Source of the DNA: Lepas anatifera
Taxonomy: Eukaryota; Arthropoda; Thecostraca; Lepadidae
Reading direction: 5' to 3'
Assembly (NCBI GenBank): GCA_034440635.1
Contig: JAOTON010001685.1
Coordinates: 3,668,501 to 3,732,500 of the forward strand
DNA length: 64,000 bases
A model generated the notes under the pieces. That model did no database searches, was not told the DNA's origin, and saw only the letters and a program-made list of their open reading frames with translations. This document shows, in pieces, positions 53,330 to 64,000 of the stretch (position 1 is the stretch's first letter; every line of letters begins with the position of its first letter). A program made the position numbers and the translations under genes.

Positions 53330-54720
53330 GGCAGTTTGGATGGCTACCATCTCATCCTGAAAACTCGAGCAGAGCGAGCCTGCTGGTCACCTGAGCTCAT
53401 GCTGGGCTCTGTCTGGTGACTCGATGAAGACCCAGCTCCCCCGCTCGTGACCCCTCCGTGCACTGACCCGTCGGTCCACACCCATGTGGCACATTGAGTC
53501 AGGGAAGCGAGGTGGGGGAGAGGTACTCGCTTCTTCCGGACAGGTGGCGCTCCTGATGTCAGTGGGCCCACGTCTAGTTGAAATGTGACTCACTCTCCTG
53601 ATACTTACAGTGGAAGACGTCGAGGAAGGAAAGACTCGATGGGGAGGGAGATGCCTGCTTGATCCCACATGTCTTTGCCCACCTGCCGCCACCCGGTCAC
53701 CGAGGAGAGTCGAGAGGGCGCTGTCGCCTCCGCACGTCTTCACAGAGGGTCTTCAGGCGGCAGTGTATGGAATTTCACCAGCAGTCGGGTCGCGAGTACC
53801 CTCTTTCTGGCGGCTACGCGGGGAGTCTTAACTCGGCCGGGAGTGGAGTGGGTGCATCCTGTGATGATACGCGCCGACGCTCTCATTTTGCGTTCCAGCA
53901 GCTCGACATGAAATGGCGGTGTGGCGTGGAGCCACGCCGCGGCCGCTTACTCCATCGCTCCTCTCACGTAGCCAGTAGCGACGGTTTGGAGGTGCTGTTC
54001 GTGCAGCCCCCAGTTGCAGCCGGACAGTTGACGTAGGTGGGAGATGCGGGGGTGGACCTTCTCCCACAGTCTCTTACAGTGTGGACCGAAATGGAGGAGC
54101 CGATCGATGGTGACGCCAAGTAGCTGTAGGGTGTCTCCAGCAGTGACAGACTTCCCGTCGACCTTAAAATTGAAGGGATCGGCGTCTCTGGCCCACTGGG
54201 ACATCACCAGTACTTGGATCTTGGCTCCTGATACCACCATTTTGTGCTGTCGGGTCCACTTCATGAGGGTGCCAGCAGCAGCTTTATTGCGCCCGGTCCT
54301 TGGCGACTTGGATGTTGTTGCCCGTGCAGAGAGCCGCCGTATCATCGGTGTACATGTAGGGGAGCATCCGGGAACCGCGCAGAGTGCGTCTACCAGCCGA
54401 GCCGCCTATACAAAATAAAACTGGCGATAAGACACTTCCTTACGGCAGGCCAGTTCGGAAAATGCGCTCACTGGAAAGCACACCATTTAGTTCCACCTGG
54501 ACTCTTCGGTCCCGGAGTCACTGCCAAATCCAGGCCACCGTGCAATTTGACAGCCCCATCTACAGCAGGCGAACGCGTAGCAGGTGGTGGTCCACTACGT
54601 CGTACGCGTGCGCGAAATCAAACGCAACGAGGACGTATTTCTGCGCGGTCTGTCCATCGGGAGGGCGGCTGTGTCTCGATTTGGGCATGCACAGTGCACG
54701 CTCACCTCTTCTCTTAAATG
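53330..54720 (-). pseudogene. Second decayed LINE, RT and RNase H, opposite strand
   Basis: Minus strand: VAFDFAHAYDVVDHHLLRVR (motif A, near 54600), then TGLP, a stop, GSVLSPVLF (near 54435). MYTDDTAALCTG follows near 54350, where the usual ADD is TDD, then LLGVTIDRLLHFGPHCKRLW and WGLHEQHLQTVATGYVRGAM near 53970. RNase H begins near 53490 with VWTDGSVHGG. Several stops and frame changes show it is dead. The family resembles RNase-H-bearing LINEs of the I or ingi type; it is not the same family as the plus-strand remnant beside it. Confidence 0.75.
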
Positions 54721-54724
54721 AGTC

Positions 54725-55950
54725 CTGAACTTGACCTGAAGGCGATGGTTGATGGTATAAGTGGATGGTCAGTGTCAGTGGATACTCGTTTTATCAATCT
54801 GAATGGTCTTTCCACTTCGATCTGAACACTGCACATGACCATTAAACGCGCAAATTACAGCCAATAAATGAAAAAAGTTATCAATTTATCAAGAGAGTAC
54901 TTGCATACGCGTCGGAAGGGGGCCGGGGGCTGGCCCACTTTGGCCAAAATTTCCTGATCTCGTAATGGAAAGCCGGACATTCTTTATCCGCCGCTGGGGG
55001 CACAGGGCCCAATTGACGTTTTGGTCCTGATGATGAGTTTTTGTCGCATCTGTTGAGTTTGGCCCTTTTATGAGTACTTGGACACGTTGAAACTGTTTTC
55101 TTTTTATTCTAGTAGGGCCCATTTATGTCACAAATCACACATGCCTATGGCTGATCTATTTCAGCATTCAATCACATGGCTACCGAAATTCTCTTAACAC
55201 CTCCGAAATTTCACGCACAAGAGCAATTCTCCCATGCTGATGAATTGAAGAATATAGATAAAGGTCGATGGAAAATGCCCACATACTTCATTCTGTGTTT
55301 ATCTTAACGTTTCAACTTCCCTTATATCTCCTTGAGTCTGCCATCTGGTTCAAACATTATTTTTTAGAAGCAATTAATAATGTGGGTTAAAGTCCGGTTT
55401 GTGTTTCCTACAACTTACAGCTTTTCCGCTGGGGTAATTTTCTTGGACAGCGCACAGGCCAGGTTCACACTCGCTGCGATTATTTTCAATGTCCTCTCAC
55501 CATTATCTTACGAATCTTGGCCACGTGGAAAGGCAAAATGATGCTTATCATATTTGATATTAAAATAAACTTAACCCCTCTTCACTAACAGAAAAATCCT
55601 CAGATATATACCTTTATGTTCAGCTGTTGCATCTTCCCAAGTGTCTTGAATTTCTCCATGACCTAGTGGCAGTTACAGATTTTTCAAGAGGTGTCGAAAA
55701 AGTGTGGACTGAACTGTTTAGCAATTCATTGTTTCAAATATCACGCCAAATAGGCATCTTGCTTGGCTGGTACAAACTGTTATGGCTGCGAGAGGGTGGG
55801 ATAGGACGTTGTTAAAAATACGATCCACCAAAATGACGGCAACCGAAAACCGAATACCATAGGCGCCGTTTGGGTGAAAAGTTGATGGTAAAGTGCCCAC
55901 TTTGAGGCTCCGCGTTTCCCCCCCACCTTACTAAAATTCTAGATCCGCCC
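54725..55950. other. Unassigned sequence
   Basis: No gene, repeat or transposon end recognised. The frame at 54889-55122 (minus) has no domain signature. Confidence 0.4.
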
Positions 55951-55956
55951 ATACGA

Positions 55957-56231
55957 GGATCCAGGGGGCAAAGGGAAGGGGTAGATGCAGCCCCCCGATC
56001 GATCCTCGGCGCCCCCTGAAATGGTCACGGCGCCCCCCTGAAAGGTCGATGGCACTCGCCTGAAGTGGCGCTTCCCACTCTCCCCCAGGATGCGAAAATC
56101 GGTGCTCACCGATAGGATTTTACGCCCACCTGGTGGGTTTTTCCGGTCAAAAGTGGCGCCCCCTGCTCCGGATGGCGCCCCCGGGAAGGTGCTCCCCTCC
56201 AAATGGCAATCCTGGATCTGCCTATGGATCC
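55957..56231. mobile_element. hAT-like MITE with GGCGCC repeats
   Basis: Begins GGATCCAGGGGGCAAAGGGA and ends CCTGGATCTGCCTATGGATC CGTCACTG in the same style as 35367-35638. The middle part (GGATGCGAAAATCGG, then ATAGGATTTTACGCCCACCT) is shared with that copy and with 10015-10060, showing all are one family. Confidence 0.65.
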
Positions 56232-56574
56232 GTCACTGTTCAAGAGCAAACAATTCACAGAAAAGGCAGGAAGATATCAAATGTTAGCGGGGAGTGGTGC
56301 GGCCAGGATAATTGATGATGCTAACAAATTGTTTAGTTATGTGGATAAAATAATTGGGTCGCCACACGGGATTGGAAGGGGACTCCTGCCTTCTTATGAG
56401 ATGGGTAGTGTGCTAAAAATATATCGTCAAGTCAATATCAAATTATCAACATTTAGTTTTATACAGTGCACTGTTCACTGCAGTGATACAAGAGTGCTCT
56501 GTCCTTTTTCTGTGGGTTTATGACACCCGGTAGGGTTCGTTTTAGCCTCAAATATGGCTTTTGTGGTATTTATT
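56232..56574. other. Unassigned sequence
   Basis: No gene recognised between the MITE and the SINE candidate. Confidence 0.35.
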
Positions 56575-56587
56575 TGGCCATTTGGCC

Positions 56588-56800
56588 GCCCCGGTTGCTC
56601 GGTTGGTAGAGCGTCGGGCTCCGGCCCGCTGCTGAGAAGCATGCAGTGGCAGTGCATGTCCAGGCTTGAGATCGGTTCCCCTGAGACGCTCCGGCGCTCA
56701 ATCGTTTGCCCGACGTAGGTCGGCTGCCAACTGACTGATGAGAGGGTGACCTGAGCGAGGCGGCCATCCCTGTGCTTTGTAGGAGGTTAAACTTTGGCTT
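56588..56800 (+). mobile_element. tRNA-headed SINE candidate
   Basis: TTGCTCGGTTGGTAGAGCGT (from 56595) is a very good tRNA A-box region. A weaker B box AGATCGGTTCC lies at 56669-56679, about 60 bases on, farther than in a true tRNA. No acceptor pairing is seen. It is a SINE head or tRNA-derived remnant rather than a tRNA gene. Confidence 0.5.
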
Positions 56801-57224
56801 CTAAATCAACCCTTCTTTGTGGGCGTTACTCGTTCGGGTGGTGGGGTCGGGGTCTCCGTGACAAGTCCCTTGAGGACTTTAATGAGACTCAGACTCCAAC
56901 AGCCGTACTGGGAAGAACTTGGACGAAATTTATAAAAAAACAAGATTTTTTAGTGCAAATACAATTTGAACCTTTTGGCCTTTTCGCAAACCCGGTTTGG
57001 CCTTTTTCCGTTGAAAAAAAACCCGCAGTCCTGGGCAGCATCCCTAATCTTTAGAATATGGAATAACAAAAATTAGGAGACATTTTTTAACACTAGCACG
57101 TCTAAATTTTATTAACGCCCCCCTCCAAATGGGGGTTTGATCCCCCGAAGACATTATAATGGCCAGCACAAGAAAATCTCCACCGCCCCCCTCCACTGAG
57201 TTTTCCTTAAAAAATGTTCTGCTG
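56801..57224. other. Unassigned sequence before the GGCGCC array
   Basis: No domain recognised. It may be the body of the preceding SINE. Confidence 0.35.
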
Positions 57225-58610
57225 TCCTTTCCAGGGGGCGCCTTTCCTATCCATGGGTGCTTATTCTTTCCAGAGGCGGCGCCTTTGCTCTCGGGGGGGG
57301 CGCCTTTTGCTATCCAGGGATGCCTGTGCTAACCAGGGGGTGCATATGATATCAAGGGGCGCCGTTGATCTTCTTCGGAGGCGTCTCTGCTGTCCAGGAG
57401 GCGCCTGCGCTATCCAGGGGCACCTATGCTATCCAGAGACCCGGATCCTTTACTCAGGGGGCAGGGCCGCCTTTTGCTGTCCAGGGGTGCCTGTGCTAAC
57501 CAGGGGCGCATATGCTATCCCGGGGTGCCGTTGCTCTTCTTTAGGGGCGTCTCTGCCGTCCAGGGGTGCCTATGCTATCCAGAGGGTGTGTTCTGTCCAT
57601 GGGGCGCTTTTGGTATCAAAGGGCGTATTTGCTGTTTTGGGGGCGCCTATCCTATCCAGAGGGCGCCCCTGCTGTCCAGGGAGCGCGATCGCTATTAAAG
57701 GGAGCTTATGATATCCAGAGGGGTGCCTTTGCTCTATGGGGGAGGGGGCGCCTCTTAGTTAGTGTACAGGAGTGCCTGTGCTAACCAGAGGGCGCCTATG
57801 CTATTCAGGGGCGTCGTTACTCCTCAATTGGGGGTGCCTTTTTCTGTCCAGGGGCGCCTCTGCTGTCTAGAGGTCGCCTTTGCTATCCAGAGGGGCGCTT
57901 TTACTCAAGGGGGTGGGCACCTTTTGCTGTCCAGGGTGCAGCTTTGATGTCAGGGGGCGCCATTCATATTTGAAAGTGTATTTTATTTTACACATACGCT
58001 TTTCAAGGGCGCCTATGCTATCCAGAGGGGCGCCTTTACTCAAGGGGGGCGCCTTTTGCTTTCCAGGGCGCAGTTGCTTTCCAGGGCTACCCCTTCAGAC
58101 AGGCGATGTGTCTGATTTTCTCTTGACCGGCCGGAGGCGCCGGCAAAATCCGGGGGTGCCACCCAAATCCGTGAGGGCCTCCCCGTACGAGGTCAAAACC
58201 AGGTGTGCAAAAATATACTATTGTACACCATCATTTTTTCAAGGTGTGCAACTGCACACCCTGTCCTGCGGAATCCGCCGTCCCTGCCGCCGTTGTTCTC
58301 GGGAGGGGAGGGTTTTCTCTCGTATCTCTCCAGGGGGCGCCTTTCTTATCAAAGGGCGCCTATGTTGTCCAGAGGGCGCCTTTTTCTGTGCGGGGGGGCG
58401 CCTTTTGCTGTGAAGGGGTGCCTGTGCTAACCAGGGGGGCGCATGTGACATCTAGGGGCGCCGTTTCTCTTCTTCGGAGGCGCCTCAGCTGTCCAGGAGG
58501 CGCCTACGCTTTTCAAGGGCGCCTGTGCTATCCAGAGGGGCGCCTTTACTCAAGGGGGGCGCCTTTTGCTTTCCAGGGCGCAGTTTTGATGTCAAGGTGC
58601 GTCATTTATG
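57225..58610. repeat. GGCGCC minisatellite, ~1.4 kb
   Basis: Units near 20-22 bp, typically GGGGCGCCTATGCTATCCAG with many variants, repeated several dozen times with two interruptions. The reverse complement of the core (CTGGATAGC then GGCGCCCC) equals the internal unit style of the hAT-like MITEs. The end near 58829 (read inward CAGGGACGGCGGATTCCAGG) resembles their terminus. The array is best read as an internally expanded member of that family. The long protein-like frames here are composition artefacts. Confidence 0.8.
58205..58262. repeat. Double-hairpin module, copy 1
   Basis: GGTGTGCAAAAATATACT pairs with the following TGTACACC, and a second palindrome GGTGTGCAACTGCACACC follows. A CGGCGCC-rich block (GACCGGCCGGAGGCGCCGG) precedes it and a GGAATCCGCCGTCCCTG block follows, as in copy 2. 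Confidence 0.65.
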
Positions 58611-58736
58611 TATGAAAATGTCTTTTTCACAGAGGATCCTACCTCTTCAGGTAGGCGGTAATTAGGCTTGATTTTCTCTGACCGGCCGGGGGCGCCGGCT
58701 GAGGCCTGGGGGGGGCGCCTCCCTGGACAAAGCCAA

Positions 58737-58804
58737 AACAAGTGGTGCAAAAAGATACTTTTGCACCACTTGAAAAAAAATCGAGTGGTGCAACTGCACC
58801 ACTT
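58737..58804. repeat. Double-hairpin module, copy 2
   Basis: AAGTGGTGCAAAAAGATA pairs with CTTTTGCACCACTT, then GAGTGGTGCAACTGCACCACTT forms a second palindrome. Compared with copy 1 the stem bases differ on both sides in a matching way, so pairing is kept. Confidence 0.7.
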
Positions 58805-58849
58805 GCACCCTGGAATCCGCCGTCCCTGGTATCCTGACACGCACATTCC

Positions 58850-59458
58850 TCAATCACCGTTCAGCGGGTATGTATGGCCTTGGTTCAGCGTCTCCAGGCG
58901 TCAATATATCAAATTTGAATTCTGATGGGATTTCCCTGGCGGCAAGAGTTAGCACTTCACCCGTCTCCGGGGCCATCGGCGCCTTCCGACAACCACCCAA
59001 GTTACCCAAACGCAGCATTTGACAATAACGAAACGTTTTTTCTTCAACTTAGAATGTTTCCTCAAACTTGCCTCACTGAAAATATGAACAAGATATGTGG
59101 AACAACAAAAAGAATAAATAACATCAGTTCTGATCATATCATAGCTCTCTTTTGATTTATTGCTTTCAGTAATGTTACGTAATTTTTGTGCGAATTGGTT
59201 GTCGACTGCAGATCTGCACCGATAACTCCTGGGCAACCAAATTGGGTATGGCAGCGTCTCGCAGGCGGAACAGAATTGGTGACGTATGTACCAGGTCTGA
59301 AGTATGGCGTTTTTAGTACCAAAACAGATGTACAAGAAATGAAGAAATGAGAGATGTGAGCAACAGAAGAGACCTAGAACGCCTTATAAAAAGCCCTTAA
59401 CTAACTAACTAACTAACAGAAGAGACCATAGCGCAAAAGCCGATGTTTTTGAACATAT
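58850..59458. other. Unassigned sequence with (CTAA)n
   Basis: Only a short CTAA microsatellite at 59397-59417 stands out, following TATAAAAAGCCC; it could be the tail of a SINE. No gene recognised. Confidence 0.45.
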
Positions 59459-59977
59459 CAGGGCCGCGATCGGCAACTAAGATTCTTAGCTAAGACTGTC
59501 TTAGCTAAGACAGAGCATGCGCAGTACGTCTCACGCCACCCAGCTAGCCACCTAGCGGTAAGACTGGCGTTAGCTCGTACATGACGTCACAAAAGTATGA
59601 CGTCAGCACTAAGACTGTCTTACTTGTCAGCTAAGACAGAAAATAGTGACTGCACGCAGACTGAAATATCGGCATATCTGGCGCACATGGGATGATTAGA
59701 GCAAGTTGCGTTTTGCGGTGCGGCAATCTGGTACGAGTGGTTCACAGTCGTGGATAACGATGTATGTACCTTTTACTCACCGTTTAAAGGTAGAAAAACG
59801 CGTAAACACTACAAGGGCGTCCCAGCTGCCCTCTAGTGCTAAGAATATGAACTAACAAATCGACTTGCCTGCCACCTGGTGCTAAGACTGGCGTTACACC
59901 GATGACGTCACTGTTCATGACGTCGATTATGACGCGTCTAAGCCTAAGAATATTCTTAGATGCCGATCAGGGCCCTG
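59459..59977 (+). mobile_element. Complete CRE-rich MITE, 519 bp
   Basis: Inverted ends CAGGGCCGCGATCGGCAACT and, read inward from the right, CAGGGCCCTGATCGGCATCT, each followed by TAAGA.TTCTTAG. Several TGACGTCA sites occur at 59582, 59598, 59904 and 59919. No coding capacity and no obvious target duplication. The right 295 bases recur at 1857-2152. Confidence 0.75.
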
Positions 59978-60385
59978 TTCTGACATGTGCCATCTGAGAA
60001 TTTATCTTCCAGCAGAGGTTGATTTGGTCGCCTCGACAAGCAACGACAGGGATTTGTGGGTCGCCGGTGAGGACGGTAGGACGGAGCTTTTTTGAGCCCT
60101 GAGATAATGATCCCATATCAATGTAATGCAAAATATAAGAAAGCAATGTTTTTATATTGCTCTTAATACCTATTCCGTCGATATTCCAGGAATTAAAATA
60201 ATATTGATCAAATGTTCAAATAAAATGTTATTGCACTATTATCGTGCAATACTGACATCACATACTGGAATATTGTATTAATTATTCAAACCTTGATTCA
60301 ATATTCAGATTCAATATTCATATTCATGAATGAATTTTTCAATGAGTTTTTCATGAATGAAATCTGAGAAGCTAACATTGCAGCA
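59978..60385. other. Unassigned AT-rich sequence leading into the minisatellite
   Basis: Increasing density of AATATT words; no gene recognised. Confidence 0.4.
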
Positions 60386-60960
60386 ATATTGGTTTCAATA
60401 TTGTGTAATTTTGGTTCCAATATTGTGTCAATATTCGTCCGAACATTGTGTCGATATTGGTCCCAATATTGTGCAAATATTGAGGTCAATGTTGCTTCAA
60501 TATTAGCCTCAATATTGCATCAATATTGGTCTCAATATTGCATCAATATTGGTCTCAATATTGCATCAATATTGGTCTCAATATTGCTCCAATATTGGTC
60601 TCAATATTGCATCAATATTGGTCTCAATATTGCATCAATATTGGTCTCAATATAGCATCAATATTGGTCTCAATATTCCATCAATATTGGTCTCATTATT
60701 GCATCAATATTGGTCTCAATATTGTATCACTATTGGTCTCAATATTGCATCAATATTGGTCTCAATATTACAACAATAATGGTCTCAATATTCGATCAGT
60801 ATTGGTATCGATATTATATCGATATTAAGGGCTAATGTTGGGGCAATATTTGGTATGAATATCGATCCAATATTTTGGAACAATATTGCTAAAATATTTT
60901 TAGTGGCTAACATTTCAATATTTCGGCAATATTAGGATCAATATTGCTGCAATATTTTTT
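60386..60960. repeat. 23 bp AATATT minisatellite
   Basis: The unit GCATCAATATTGGTCTCAAT ATT (23 bases) is repeated about a dozen times without length change between 60500 and 60770, with degenerate units on both sides. AATATT is a perfect palindrome and occurs roughly twice per unit. Because 23 is not a multiple of three, all three frames read the same peptide (ILVSILHQYWSQYCINIGLN), which is an artefact. Confidence 0.9.
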
Positions 60961-62935
<1,975 letters not shown>

Positions 62936-62939
62936 TACC

Positions 62940-63077
62940 CACTGGTGGGTTCAGGGAAAATTTACTTTCCTCCCAAACTCTGCGATTTTCACCGACCTTT
63001 AAAAAATGTGTATTCACGATTTTGGACCCTGTCCTCCCCTCCCCCCACAAAAAACATTGGCCTGGATCCGTCACTGA
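62940..63077. mobile_element. Short hAT-like MITE remnant
   Basis: The right end, read inward, is CAGTGACGGATCCAGG, the same terminal style as 35367-35638 and 56215-56231. The left candidate CACTGGTGGGTTCAGGG near 62939 is a weaker match. The length would be about 138 bp. Confidence 0.4.
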
Positions 63078-64000
63078 CGTACTGAGTTATATCCTCTAGT
63101 CCACGTTGCACTCGGAAGACTGCTCGTTGGGGACTCGCAGACCTGATTGTTGCACGCGTTTCTCACCTGCCGAGGGTTATCACTCGCTTGTAATTTCCTG
63201 GTAGGTTATATTTTCTCATGTTTTTGTGAGATTGAATATAAGCCTCATTGATCAACTGATATCTGTTGGTTTTTAAAAGTAGATGAATTTTGCATTGCGT
63301 AGCCGAGGAGCATGATTATAAATTGGTAAGATGTTTCATGGCTTTGCCTCTCGAATTCTTGACGCAAAATGGAGCCTGTGATCACACTGTGATCACATAT
63401 TCGGGGACAGCCCCTCGTCAGAATCCTCATAATACAATAAGCGAAAACTTTTGGTCATAGTGTGACCAAGGCTTGAAATTTAGATCTGATTTGGAAATTG
63501 AATGCTGGAATAATGCAGTTCAGTACTGGAATATTCAAATATTGGAACTCGATTCGAGGTTATCCTAGCACTCTGACTACAAATGTATGTGTTCACCTAT
63601 TATATTATGAGAATTTTGGTGAAGGGATGTACCTGAATATTTATCAGTGTATTAGCCCCATTTTGGAACTATGATTCGAGGAGGCTGGTCATGAAATATC
63701 TTATCAACGTAGATAATCTAATAAACAATCTAATAAAAATAACGGTTAATATACTATTTTATATAATATGATGTTATATGAAGTGCTTCTGGAATTGTTT
63801 GTTCTATTATGAGAAAGGACCGTTTCCGAACTCCGAAGTATTAAAAATAAACGCTTATCATTTTCATAAACAAATGTCACTCATGAGGCTAGCAGCTTGC
63901 TTGTCTTAAAGCTGCGATGCGTCTTCTTAGGTTTAGACTCTGTGACTACAAATGTTAAGATTAATTATAGAATCCTTTTTATTTAATACGAACTGTTCCA
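63078..64000. other. Unassigned sequence to the window end
   Basis: AT-rich, no gene, repeat unit or transposon end recognised. Confidence 0.4.

Noticed and set aside
57214..58615. Several 90-177 codon ORFs rich in Arg/Gly/Cys
   Set aside because: They read through the GGCGCC minisatellite; the peptide repeats mirror the DNA repeat and change frame with it.
60500..60770. CRISPR-like regular repeats
   Set aside because: Units are contiguous with no unique spacers, in a eukaryotic genome; it is a minisatellite.
60389..60828. Repetitive peptides ILVSILHQYWSQYCINIGLN in three frames
   Set aside because: A 23 bp DNA repeat yields the same peptide in every frame; no start context or domain.

Overview
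This window is eukaryotic genomic DNA, almost certainly from an invertebrate animal and most plausibly an arthropod. The reasons are Jockey-like and L1/Tx1-like LINEs, Ty3/Gypsy elements including one with a baculovirus-F-type envelope, TTAA-flanked and hAT-like short DNA elements, tRNA-headed SINE candidates, a THAP-type zinc-finger exon and the absence of any bacterial gene organisation. The species cannot be named from the sequence. Nearly everything that can be identified is mobile DNA; only two short stretches (a possible exon at 4985-5131 and THAP-like exons at 37.3-37.8 kb) look like host-gene or domesticated-transposon coding sequence.

Layout. 0-5.7 kb: mostly unassigned sequence with a fragment of a CRE-rich MITE and small duplications. 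5.7-6.9 kb: a TTAA-flanked DNA element full of AGGTCA half-sites. 7.0-22.6 kb: a very large inverted repeat. Its two 5.1 kb arms (7011-12112 and 17516-22617) each carry a LINE ORF1 5' part, a 185 bp hairpin, a hAT-like element, a TTAA element and part of a 154-173 bp tandem array. The array reverses direction near 12.31 kb. A Ty3 element with 130 bp LTRs (12969-17515) sits inside the array; it kept gag, protease, RNase H and integrase but lost its reverse transcriptase. 21.7-28.2 kb: the right arm runs out into a full-length LINE (ORF1, then ORF2 of 1240 codons broken by two in-frame TAGs). 28.2-29.3 kb and 32.7-34.2 kb: two 5'-truncated Jockey/CR1-like LINEs, the second inside a TTAA-flanked MITE. 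35.0-37.1 kb: a foldback-like element built of CGTTTTTT repeats. 38.4-53.3 kb: scattered pieces of one old LINE, split by a MITE and by an 11.3 kb endogenous retrovirus-like element.

The 41.57-52.90 kb element is the most interesting object. It has 896 bp LTRs that differ at about three positions, a 5 bp AGCTC target duplication, and the order gag, pol, acidic accessory ORF, env, chromodomain-like ORF, all on the minus strand. Env is uninterrupted, with signal peptide, furin site, fusion-peptide-like stretch and membrane anchor. Pol carries one nonsense codon and one frameshift. The separate chromodomain-like ORF after env and the acidic ORF between pol and env are not standard parts of Gypsy/errantivirus elements. 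53.3-54.7 kb is another decayed LINE on the minus strand. 55.9-64 kb holds more MITEs, a 1.4 kb GGCGCC minisatellite with paired hairpin modules, a 23 bp AATATT minisatellite and an AT microsatellite.

Relative order of events can be read from nesting. The old LINE (38-53 kb) came first, then the TTAA MITE at 40.9 kb, with the retrovirus-like element last. The tandem array and inverted duplication preceded the Ty3 insertion at 12.97 kb.
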